Of a DNA stretch of 64,000 bases, positions 11,358 through 23,300 are shown one piece after another (the first letter of the stretch is position 1; each line of letters begins with the position of its first letter). Both the position numbers and the translations under genes were made by a program. Under the pieces are notes generated by a model that was not told the DNA's origin, ran no database searches, and saw nothing but the letters and a program-made list of their open reading frames with translations. The stretch comes from Nyssa sinensis (taxonomy: Eukaryota; Streptophyta; Magnoliopsida; Cornales; Nyssaceae). The stretch spans positions 1,862,001 to 1,926,000 of the forward strand of contig CM018032.1 of the NCBI GenBank assembly GCA_008638375.1, given 5' to 3'.

Positions 11358-14300
11358 GTGATTAATTTATTTCCATCCTCAAATAATTTTATGTGATTGT
11401 TCAGCATTTCTTTCCCTTTCGCTTTGTTATTTTTGTTGCTTCTGATAAGTCCCTTTTGGTTTTTGTTTCTTTGTTTTACATTAATTCTGAGGTTTTGCTA
11501 TATCTGGAGAAAAAAGTACAGAGAAAGATGAAATATCATTTTGAGAAAAGAAAATGAAGCCTAGATAAATAGCAAAGAAGATAAACAACCAAACTAAAAC
11601 CAACCCGTCCATAAACCCCCCAAACTATAACTAAATCTCAATGAGATTAAAAATTCTCACAATTATTGGTGCAGCCCTTCATTTGGTCAACAAGACAGCA
11701 CTCTTCTTGTCCAATCTGGGGATCCCTGTTATATTCACTTCTAAAAATGAGAACAAATTTATAATCTGGCTCATCTGGTGATTATATTGCTAGGGGCCAA
11801 GAGATCAAGGTCTAACCTATCCCACAATTACATTTTTTTAGGTAAGTATTATCTAATTCCATTAACAAAAATGCCAAAAGGGGCACAACCCGTGTACAAA
11901 TGAAGTAATGGAGCCTCAAGATAAGGCCCCATTTATACAATTCAACTCTTCCAAAAATAAAAATATACGAGGAATATAGATATCTCCTTGGGATCCAGAG
12001 AGTAAAAGTGGCTAACATCTTATTTTTATAAATAGGAAACTATACATCCTAAAAATTATGCCTCTTCTGCTCCCATTGAATGCATCATATCAAGAATAAA
12101 GAATAACCTTCCAACCTTGTTGGGGCTGACTGTTAGGATAAGCCACCCAAAAACCAAAAATCCTCCACTCTCCCACACATAAACCAAAAAACCCCAAATA
12201 AAGAGAAAATCATCAACTACACCTCAAGCAATCTCACAATGTAGAAGAGGATGGTTGGTAGTATGCTTAGGCTATTGAACATGCCACACCAATCAGGAAG
12301 GAGTTGACCTCCTCTTCTTAAATTATCCGTAAAGGGCTTCCAAAGTTGCCCCCCAAAAAAAAAGGACACCTTAGAAGGCACAATTGTCTTCCATATGCCT
12401 TTCGAAGGGAAGTGAGCCCTTCCATCCCTACAAAGTACCCTATAAAAAGAGTGGACATTGAAAAAAATCTATTACAGAAAATCCTCCCTATCAGGGAACA
12501 CTCCTGAAGTATACAATGTTTCCAGCAAAGCATCCACTAAATCTAACTCCCATTATTTAAAAGTCATAAAAAGCAAGGTTCCAAACAACACCATTCTTCG
12601 TGAACCCAACACAATTAGCCACCAAACCTATTAGAGGCAATCCTAAATAGATCCAAGAACCTTCTCTTCACAAGAGTATCACCACACCAAATTGCCTATT
12701 CCCTAGCAAAAACCCTATGTACTTGGAAAATTCTTTCCATTCTTCCCTGATACCTTTCCGCAATCCAACCCCATATGAGCAATTAACCTCCATTAAAGTC
12801 CATACCCTAAGGTTACATGCATGTTTCCTTTCAATAAATATCCAAAACAAGCAATCTGATTCAGTTGCAAACCTCTAAAGCCACTTGCCTAACAATGCTT
12901 GATTGAAGTCCCTATAGGACCTTACCCCAGTCCCCCCCATACATAGGAGTGCAAATTTTAGGCCAAGCAATAAGATGGGAGTTGAAATGCACAGTAGATG
13001 AAAAATAAGGGTTTAGAAGGGGGGGAGAGAGAGCGGGAGAGTGAGAAACATAGGGTAATTCTAATAGTATGGAACTAATTTTCCTGTAAGACATCAATCG
13101 ACAACTGTTATGGTTGTCTTGTGGGTAGAATTGGGGCAGCAGGGGAGGCTAAGTTGGAAACAAAAAGAGTGTAGCAATGGGTCAACAGACATTGGAATGT
13201 TCCTATGGGAGTCGGGGTTTACAATCTTCATGGGGACTGGTTTCTATTTGAGTTCCCGTCGAAGGAAGAGGCTACGTGTATTTGGTAGATCAGAGATTGG
13301 GTGTTAGAGAGCCGTCCAGTGTTGTTAGATTGGTGGATGGAGGCAGGTTGTTGCACAAGGGATAAGTTCATATTGAAAGAGACTTGGGTCCGTTTCATCG
13401 GCATTCCTCCATACCTATGGAACCTGGAGGTCTTCAAAGCTCTCGGAAATAAGGGTGGCTGGTATGTGGAAATCGATGACAATACGTCGGCCAAAGCTCA
13501 TCTCAAGTGGGCAAGAGTGTTGATTGAGAGGACAGAGGTGGAGATTCTGGCTTCGGTGAGGATTGTAGTTGGAAACTGGTCGTATGATGTTCCGCTTTCG
13601 AGATTGGCAGTGGCAGAGGGAAAGAGAATGGCGATGGCAGAGGAAAGGCTACTCAGGGACATCCTGCTCACGCAACCGTAGCACGTGACGGACTTCAGAG
13701 GGGCAAAGTACAACGAGCGTCAGTTAGGTCTAGGGTTGATGGATGTGTGAAGTAGCAATATCGAGATAAGGATTTTCAAATTTTGAATGTGAACCAGTCC
13801 GAGACGGGCTTTGAAAGGCAGCGTCGTGGATCAAGGAAGTTTGGGCCTATGATATATCAGCCCAAGGCTCAGGTCGGCGTGCAGAACAAATTTGAAATCC
13901 TTAGCGAACCTGTGGAGCCTAAAAGGGATAAAATAGGTGAGGCTTGCTCGACCCAGGCCCATGGCGATAGTTTGGCCCAACCCCCATTAGGTCCACACGC
14001 TGCTGCAATCCCCTTACCAAACTCAAAACAAGACGTGGTTCAAAGGGGGAGATTGGTTAATTTATGCAAAGACTGGAAGGTCTGCAAGTTGTCGCAACAA
14101 TTGGCTGACCAGAAGGGAGGGTTCTAGCTAGGAAGATGGCTCCGACTAGGGCTCCTCGGTGCCCAAAAGAGAGATAGGAATTGGGAGCTCTGAAGACGAG
14201 GCTCACTGGTCAGATTTGCAGAGTGGTGGATAGGTCCACGGAGACATCTTGCGCTAGCTGCTCTTGGGCTCATCTTCCAAGTCAAGGGAAACTAGATGAG

Positions 14301-17300
14301 GTCACTGTGGAACCAACAATACTAGTGCTTCGTAGTCCTGTTTTGGGAAGTTTTGTGAAGACAATATGAATGGAATCTGAATCAATTTCTCTTCTAATTG
14401 AATTAATTGTGTTACATACAATGTCCCTATATATAATGTACAATGAGAATTAGAATATAGAAATAACAGAGAAAAGGAAACAAAGGAAAAAAAGGAAATA
14501 AAAAATGTCACCATATCAGCCTAAATCTCCTACCATAATCCTCTCCAAATCATAATCACATTCAAAATTAATTCCCATTCAATTATCCGGGATTTCCACT
14601 CTCCCCCTCAAGTTTGGTCATAGATGTTGATCATGTCCAACTTGCAGATAAAATCTTCAAAGCTGGACCTCTGTAGACCCTTAGTGAATATATTTGCTAA
14701 TTGTTCTCTTGTAGGAATATAAGTTATGCAGACTGTCCCTTTCTCAATTTTCTCCTTTATAAAATGCCTATCAACTTCTATGTGTTTAGTCCTGTCGTGC
14801 TGGACCAGATTATGAGAAATGCTGATAGCGGCTTTGTTGTCACAGTAGAGTTTGATGGGAAGCCCTATTGTGATATGTAGTTCCTCCAAGAGCTTCTGTA
14901 ACCACAACTCTTCACACATCCCTTGTGCAACGGCTCTGAATTCAGCTTCAGCACTACTTCTGGCTACCACATTCTGCTTCTTACTCCTCCATGTTACTAG
15001 ATTTCCCCAAACATAGGTACAGTAGCCTGTGGTAGACCTTCTGTCTTCTACTGATCCTGCCCAATCTGCATCTGTATAAATTTCCACCTTTTTACTGTCT
15101 CCTCTCTTAAAGAATAAACCTCGCCCTGGAGAGCCTTTCAGATATCTGAGAATCTTATATACTGCTTTTAGGTGACCCTCCTTTGGTGAATGCATATGCT
15201 GACTGATCACACTCACAGCAAAAGCAATGTCAGGTCTGGTGTGAGATAGGTATATCAATCTACTTGCTAGTCTCTGATATCTTTCTCTATCTACTGGTTT
15301 TCCAGCGTCTTCCATTCTTTTTCCTGCCTCGATCGGAGTATCGCTAGGCTTGCAACCAAGCATCCCAGTCTCAGTCAAAAGATCAAGTACATACTTTCTC
15401 TGAGATACACTAATTCCTTTCTTTGACTTGGCCACTTCCATTCTCAGAAAGTATCGCATTTGACCTAGATCTTTAACCTTAAATTCTGTGGCTAAGACCT
15501 TCTTCAATCTTTCTATCTCTCCTATGTTATCTCTAGTAAGAATGATGTCATCGACGTATACAATCAGAATGGTCCTGCTTCCATCATTGGATTGTTTGAT
15601 GAACATCGTATGATCTGACTGTCCTTGTTGATATCCTTGATTCCTTATCACTTTTGCAAATCTATCAAACCATGCCCTTGGTGATTGTTTAAGTCCATAT
15701 AGGGATTTCTTCAGTTTACATACTCTGGTTTCATCTCCTTCCTTGTAAACTCCTGGAGGTAGCGTCATGAACACTTCTTCCTCCAGTTCACCATTCAGAA
15801 AGGCATTCTTGATGTCGAATTGGTGGAGTGGCCAATCTAGATTTGCTGCCAACGACAAGAGTACCCGTATAGTGTTCAGCTTTGCCACTGGTGCAAATGT
15901 CTCGGTGTAGTCAATACCATATGTCTGAGTGAACCCCTTTGCAACTAGGCAAGCTTTGTATCGTTCCACTGTACCATCCGCCTTGTACTTCACTGTGAAT
16001 ACCCACTTACAGCCTACTGGCTTCTTCCCCTTTGGTTAAGACATTACTTCCCAAGTTTCATTTTTTTCCAATGCTCTGATTTCTTCCATTACTGCTTTTC
16101 TCCATTCTGGAATGCCCAAAGCCTCTTGGATATTCTTAGGAATCTGGATCCTGTCAAGGTTAGACGTAAAAGCACGACATTTGGCTGAAAGAGCATTGTA
16201 GGAGACAAATTTTGAAATAGTATGGGAAGTACATGAACGAGGTTGTTTTCGAAGAGCAATAGGTAGATCATCAAGATTTGTTACCTAGTCAACATTGGAT
16301 TTTGGCTCATAAGGAGTCGGAGCTATCACCGGTTCTGACTCTTTTGGTGCTTCGGATGTGAAGGTCTCATCAGTCTTTGATTTAGGTGGTCTCCTTGAGT
16401 AAACAAGTGTCTCCCTGCTTGTTTGTTTTTCCACATCTCCCCCTGAGTTCAAGATTCCTTCTGTGTTGGACAAGGAGGAGGTGTACTGTGAGGGATAGAC
16501 TCAAAGATCGCCATATCAAAGTCTATATCAGAATGTTGAGCTTCTCTCAAGGACTCCCCCTGAAGCGAGTAGTAGGGATTATGCTAAAAAAATGTGACAT
16601 CCCGACTAACATATAACTTCTGTGAGAGGGGATCATAGCATTTGTAACCCTTTTGAGTAGGGGAATAGCCATGAAAGACACATTTGAGAGCTCTAGGGTC
16701 CAATTTGTTACGTTGGGAGGCGTGAATGTGGACAAACACTGTGGACCCAAAGACAGGGAGAGGGAGAGAGGAACTGACGCGAGAATTAGTTAAGGCCTCC
16801 TGGAATTTTTGGAGAGGAGTTGCAAATAAGAGAACTTGACTAGGCATTCGATTGATGAGAAATGCAGCGGTCAGTATGGCATCACCCCAAAAATTATTTT
16901 TCATGTGAGAGGTAAACATTAAGGCACGAACTATCTCAAGAGTATGTCGGTTTTTTCGTTCAGCAACCCCATTTTGTTGGGGGGTTTGAACACAAGAACT
17001 CTGATGGATAATACCTTTGTCTTGAAAGTAAGGGCTTAAGGAAGAATTGAAGTATTCTGTGCCATTATCAGTGCGAAGAATCTGGATTTTTGTGTGAAAT
17101 TGGGTGTAAATCATGTTGTAGAAATTCATGAATACCGAACTAACCTCAGATTTGTCGTTTAGTAGAAATACCCAATAGAGACGAGAATGATCATCAATAA
17201 ATGTTATAAACCATTTTTTGTGGGTCCGATTAGGTATTCGTGAAGGGCCCCGAAGATCACTGTGTATTAGGGTAAAAGGCAGTGATGGTTTATAAGAAGA

Positions 17301-20300
17301 TGTGGGAAAACAAGTACGATGATGTTTTGCGAGTTCACAAACTTCACATTGTAAATCCAAAGGAGTTTTATTCAAACAAAGTGATGGAAACAACTGTTTT
17401 AAATATTGAAAACTAGGATGGCCCATTCGTTTATGCCATAACAAAAGATCACTATCTCTAGGACTAAATGCAGAATTACAAAGAGGAGGATGACACTGTT
17501 TATTCATGGGAACATCATCAAAGTAAGAGAGTCACTCGCATTCCTTAGCACTGCCAATCGTCTTCCCCGATGATAGATCCTGAAAGACACAATGAGAAGA
17601 CAAAAAAATAGCTGAGCAATGAGATTGTTTGGTTAGCTGACTAATAGACAACAAATTGCAAGAGAGATTAGGAACATGAAGTACAGACTCCAAAGTAATA
17701 AATTCAGGGATACGGATACTCCCCTTGCCAGCTACTGGGGATAAAGTACCATCTGCAATTTTTATTTTCAAATTACTAGCACAAGGTGAATATGTGGTGA
17801 ATAAATGATGAGTATCAGTCATATGGTCAGATGCACCTGAGTCAATAATCCAGGGAGTATGGTGTAAAGTGGAACTAAGGGCTTACAAAAAAGTACCTTT
17901 GTGGGCTAAGGAACCCGATGGCAGTTGATTAGAGGACTGACCCGAGGTTTGAAAGGTCGAAAACAGAGCATAAAGTTTCTCAAGTTGCTCGGGGTTAAAG
18001 CCCCCACTAAAGGGCTGTTCAGTAGAGGCCTGGTATCCATGAGATTTATTGGGCTGTCTGGGCTTCCAATCTGTAGGCTTGCCATGTAAGGTCTAACAGG
18101 TATCTTTGGAATGGCCCGATTTTTTATAATGCTCACAAAAAGGACGTTTATTTTGTTTTGGGCTAGATCCATGATTTGGGCCGGATCTATTATAAGGCCC
18201 ATGAAGCCCACGGCTTATAAAGGCTTCCAACCCGCCAGACATATGGGTCTGTCTCGACCCATTGGACGACCCACGCGACATACCGTCTTCTCCCTTAGAG
18301 ACGTGGTTCGATCGTGAACCAGATCTGCCCGTTGACACCATTCCTCGACTCGCAAGAGCAGAGCCCTCAATCCCTGTCTCTGCTTTCTCCTTCAACATCA
18401 CCTTCCGTCTATGTTCTTCCCGTCGCACCTCAGCGAAGACCTCACGGATGGAGGGACGTGGTCGTCGACCTAGGACTCTGCTGCGAATATCGTCGAGTTC
18501 GCGATTTAGCCCTGCCAGAAATTCGAACACCCTCTCGACTTCCATCCTCTTCTGGAATCGAACACTGTCACCCGTGCAGTCCCAGTCTTCACCGCAACTG
18601 AGATCGAGCTCTTGCCACAGTCCCAGCATCTCGGTGTAGAATTCTGTAACTTCCCGATCTCCTTGTTTCAACTGCCACAGCCTTGTTTTGAGTTCGAAGA
18701 TCTGTGATGCATCTCCAGCATCTGAGAACGTCTCTCGCACAGCGTCCCACACGTCTTTTGCAGTCGGGAGGAACATGTAAGTTCTTTCGATGCTTGGTCT
18801 CATGGAGTTGATCAAGCATGAGGTGATGAATGAATTCTCTGAACGCCATTTTTGAATAGCCGTTGCATCACTAGAGGGAGGCTGCTTGATCTCGCCTGTC
18901 AGGAATCCCAGTTTTCCTCTGCCGTCAATAACCAACTTGATGGATTGGGCCCATTCTCGGTAATTCTTTCCATTCAATTTTTCTACGGTGAGATGGAATG
19001 AGGGATTCTCAATTCCTACAGTCGAACTTATGGGAGTGATGGTCTCTGACTCTCTTTCCTGAGTTACCGACTGGGTAGATTCATGGCTGGCGGTCATATT
19101 TTGCTAGGGTTTTTTGAATCCCTACTCTGATACCATGAAGACAATATGAATGGAATCTGAATCAATTTCTCTTCTAATTGAATTAATTGTGTTACATACA
19201 ATGTCCTTATATATAATGTACAATGAGAATTAGAATATAGAAATAACAGAGAAAAGGAAACAAAGGAAAAAAAAGAAATAAAAAATATGTCACCTAATCA
19301 GCCTAAATCTCCTACCATAATCCTCTCCAAATCATAATCACATTCAAAATTAATTCCCATTCAATTATCCGGGATTTTCACATTTTGTCTTGGCTGCTGA
19401 GAGCAGGAAAGAAGCAGCACTGGACAGTGGTGTGGGAAGTTTGTGAGATTCAAGCTTATGGGCTTTGATGATTCTGAACACAGGCGCATATGTCTTGGTA
19501 CCTTTGGATTGCTTACCTTTGGCTGTGATTTACCCGAACCAAGGAAATGAGGGGCACATGGGGTAGAAGGTCTTACATATAGGGGATGTGTCTGATTGGG
19601 TCAGAAGAAATTTCAGAAGGGTTAGTCACTTTTTGGGCTTTGTTGCGTAGGGTTTTGACAGGAGTTTACTTCAGCTGTTCATAGAGATTGAAGACAATAA
19701 TCTCAGAGAGAGGTCTGTCTCTCTGAGGAAGGTCCGAATGAGCGAGAAGGAAAGATTGGCTAAGAAATTGAAACGGGAAAATGAGAAACTTGGCATGCTC
19801 TGTGAATTATGATGGCAGAAACGGAGAGGAGGGCAGCAAAGAATGGGTTCTAGCAACTGTGTGTGACAAATGAGTGGGAAAATCATCACATGGAAGGTTA
19901 GGGGTCTTAATGACCCGCATAAACGTGCAGTGGTCAAGGCTATGCTGAAGAATTGGAGGCCTGGGCTAGAATGTCTTCCGGAAACCAAGATGGAGGTCTT
20001 GATTGATGTTATGGTAAAGGGTTTTTGGGGCAGTCGTTGGGCAAGCTCCAACCAGATCCATTGGGGTGTGGGATCTAGTGGTTGAAAGATTTCTTAGCAA
20101 GCTGTCAGGATGGAAAGGCCAACTCCTTTCTAAGGAAGGCAGGCTAACCCTGCTTAAGAGTACCTTGGCCAACCTCCCAACCTACTTCATGTCTCTCTTC
20201 TCTATGCCAAAGACGGTTAGTAGGAGATTGGAGAAGATTCAAAGGGATTTCTTATGGGGCCACGATGGCGATTGTAAAAGGATTCATTTAGTTGCTGGGG

Positions 20301-23300
20301 AAAACATCAAGAAGCCAACGTTTCACTGGAGTTTAGGGGTGAAAGATTTGAGGATCTTCAATATAGCCCTCTTAGGTAAATGGTCATGGAATTTTGGCGA
20401 AAGTGACAATGCGCTTTGGAGGGATATGGGTGTGGTGATGGGGGTTGGTGCTCTAGCACTGCGGAAGGTCCAAGGGGATGTGGTCTTTGGAGTTACATTA
20501 GAAGTGGTTGGAGGTTTTTCATGGATAGATGTTGTTTTGTTCTTAAAGGGTGGTAGGGTGAAATTCTAGGATGATGTTTGGACTGGGGATGAGTCTTTGA
20601 GGGCGAAATTACCTATGCTCTATAATCTGGCTAGCAATAAGTCGGCTTGGGCTAGCGAGTGTTTGGAGGAAGTTGGGAACAAGCTTATCTGGAGTCCTCG
20701 CTTTAGGACAGATTTTTTTGATTGGGAACTCAATGAGGTGGGCTCTTTCCTTTGTTATCTTAACAATTTTGGGGCTATGGAAGGTAGGGAGAATAGGAGA
20801 GTTTGGAGGCCAGATAAGAAATCATTTACTGTTCGATCCTTCTATAAGAGCATGTTCGATTTGGATAGCCCTCCCTTTCCTTGGAAGCTCATTTGGCATT
20901 CAAAAGTACCCCTTAAAGCTTCTTTCTTTGCTTAGGAAGCTGCTAGGAAGGCTATTTTAACTGCGGAAAACTTGAAGAAAAGAGGCTTTCTTTTGGCTAG
21001 CAGATGCTACCTTTGTAAGAATGCTGAGAAGAGGGTGGATCATGTGCTCATCCATTGTCATGTCTCGTTGAACTGTTGGAATATTATTTTTGCTCTGTTT
21101 GGCTTCTCATGGGTTATGTTAGTTTCTGTTAAAGACCTTCTGTTGGCTTGAGAAGGTTGCAATCTCCCAAATGAGATTAAGAGAGTTTGGAGACTGGCCC
21201 CAATTTGTCTCTTGTGGTGTATTTGGATTGAAAGGAACAATTGTGTATTTGAAGATCGGGAGCTATCTACACCCTTCTTCAAAGATGCTTTTTTGCGGCT
21301 GTTATTTTTTTGGGCCCAAGAGACTTTCTCTATAAATATTTTTTCTTTTGTAGATTTTTTGGATTCTCTAAATCAGTTGTAATCTTTTGGGGTTTTTGCC
21401 CTTGTTGCCCTTCTTTGGCATCATGATATATACAATTATTACTTATCAAAAAAATAATCTAAGGCAGCATAGAATTTTTAACCATACAAGCGGAATTACC
21501 TATATTAGCCAAGGTAGCAATAGAGGTAGACAAATTGGGAGAATGGGAAGACAACAACTGGATAAGCTAGTTAAGTTGAGAAATAATATCATCATGAGAA
21601 CTAGAAATAAAAGCAACAAGACCATCTGTAGTTGTTTGTGGCATTAGAGTAGCATAAGTGTCATCTGAAGAACTAGTACGGCTTGGCCTCTCCCACTCAT
21701 TCCAACATTAATCCTCAGTATGTCCAGAACTATCACAATAGGTGTATTTCCACTCGGAACGCTTACCGTGGCCCATCCAACCACCACATCCTCCACGACT
21801 CGACTAGTACCACGACCACCATGATTACCACCTTGGTTGGAGCAATGACTAGACCACTACAAAAACCATCACAATTGCTATCATGAGAAACTAAGGCAAA
21901 AGACTCTTTGGACATGGAAGAATACCCACAAGTAAGAGAGGCACACTAAAGACAAGATTAATCAGTGGTAGTAGTGAAAATGAACACAATAAACTAGGAA
22001 TTAAAACTCAACAAAAACCAGGCACTGAATTCCAATCTGTACTTGGGGGCTGATAGAGCATAAGTTTTTTCCACAAACCTTTCAAGGTATTATGCGAGAG
22101 AGACTTATCACCTTGTTCACTTGAAAAGCTTATAAATCCAAGAGATATTATGTTCCTGTGAGTACATCTCCTCAAGAGGCATCATTATCTTCTTGACTGT
22201 GTAAAAAGGTTGGACATTGGGAGACAACATAAGTCTCCATGCTAAGCCACAACTGGGTGTCATCCCAAATATATTCTCAATTTACGTCTTCAAAACTTAT
22301 GGCATTTGAAGGAGGTGGATCCTGATTCTTGAGTGAGGTATTTGACTTTCTTCTTCGACCACAGGAAAATATCAATTGCATGAGACCATGAATGGTAATT
22401 ACTGCCATGTAATTTAACACAAGTAACAGGTTTCATTTGATCATCCACTGAATGACTCTCGATATCCTCTGAAGTGACCATGCTGACAGACTAGAACAAA
22501 ATACTCGTGGTATAATGTAAAACTAACACAATAACTCAAACCAAATGGTACCTCAGCACAATGAAGCAACAGTAGCAGTGCATGAAGAATCAGTGCACTT
22601 CAAGTCTTGGACAGAATGGAGAAAGCATTAGAAACACAACCACTGTAGAAGCCTGATGCTCAGAAATACAACAATAGCAACAAACAATACAACCACCGTA
22701 AGAGCCTTGGATATAGCAGCCGACCACTGTAGCAGAGGAGAAGTCAAAATACTGTTTGAAACCCTAGTCGCATTTCACGGGAAACAGAAGAATCAATCTC
22801 CTTTGAATCCTTTAGAAAACACAGATCGCACAAAACAACCCTTGTTTTTGAAAAATCATCCAAAAATAGGAAATTCCCAGAAAACAGCTTCAAAAATTGG
22901 GAAAATAGCCATGAGAACCAGGAGACCCTACCGGTGGGCACTGATCACCAAAAAATGGTGATGTCAGCATATGATATCGTCATAATGCTGACATTAGCAG
23001 CTCTTTTGTACAGCGCTTCTAGTTTGGTGCTTTCTAATGTGTTTTTGATGAAATCTAGCCTCTAATCATTGCTCTGATATCAAGTTGAAATGCGCAGTAG
23101 AAGATAATATTGGGTTAGAGATAGAGAGAAACATAGGATAATTCTGGTAGTACGGAGTTAATTTTCCGTACACTACCAGTTATTTATGTACTGTAAAAAT
23201 ACTAAAGTTACAATATTTCCCGTATTAGAATATTCAGAACTTAACAATAATAGAAAATAGTAAAGTTGTAAACTAAGAATTCTAACAATGGTATTTGGAC

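Larger units (their letters stand above)
14356..19382 (-). mobile_element. Copia retrotransposon D, nearly complete
   Basis: LTRs at 14356-14598 and 19136-19382 differ by about five substitutions and a 2-bp indel in roughly 243 bp. The target duplication TTTTG is perfect (14351-14355 and 19383-19387). The primer site is the reverse complement of CTCTGATACCA at 19125-19135, next to the right LTR; a polypurine tract (GAGGGGGAGAG on the minus strand) adjoins the left LTR at about 14599-14609. The domain order on the minus strand is gag, protease, integrase, RT, RNase H, as in Ty1/copia. Single stops separate the frames, so it is recently dead. It lies inside LINE C. Confidence 0.93.
13091..21460 (+). 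mobile_element. L1-type LINE C (two segments around copia D)
   Basis: Segment 1 (13091-14355) holds ORF1 with a DUF4283-like domain; segment 2 (19388 to about 21460) holds the endonuclease start, the post-RT region and the 3' end. The copia element 14356-19382 splits it and duplicates TTTTG. The 3' end reads ..TTGTTGCCCTTC.. then an A-rich tail (TATCAAAAAAATAA), matching the truncated copy at 37590-37870. The RT domain is missing, with an abrupt jump near 20080. Confidence 0.7.
12980..23287 (-). mobile_element. Copia element B (gag and LTRs kept, pol lost)
   Basis: The right LTR spans about 23083-23287 and is followed inward by GCTCTGATATCA (23071-23082), the reverse complement of a tRNA-iMet-type primer site TGATATCAGAGC. 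The left LTR survives only as 12980-13090, recognisable by AGTTGAAATGC.CAGTAGA and GAGAAACATAGG.TAATTCT. The flanks ATGGG (left) and ATGGT (right) form a near-perfect 5-bp TSD, and the outer LINE frame continues across it. LINE C fills the interior from 13091 to about 21460, and everything between gag and the left LTR is missing. Confidence 0.7.

Noticed and set aside
18111..18849. Plus-strand and alternative minus-strand frames of 68-125 codons
   Set aside because: Shadows of the copia D gag frame.
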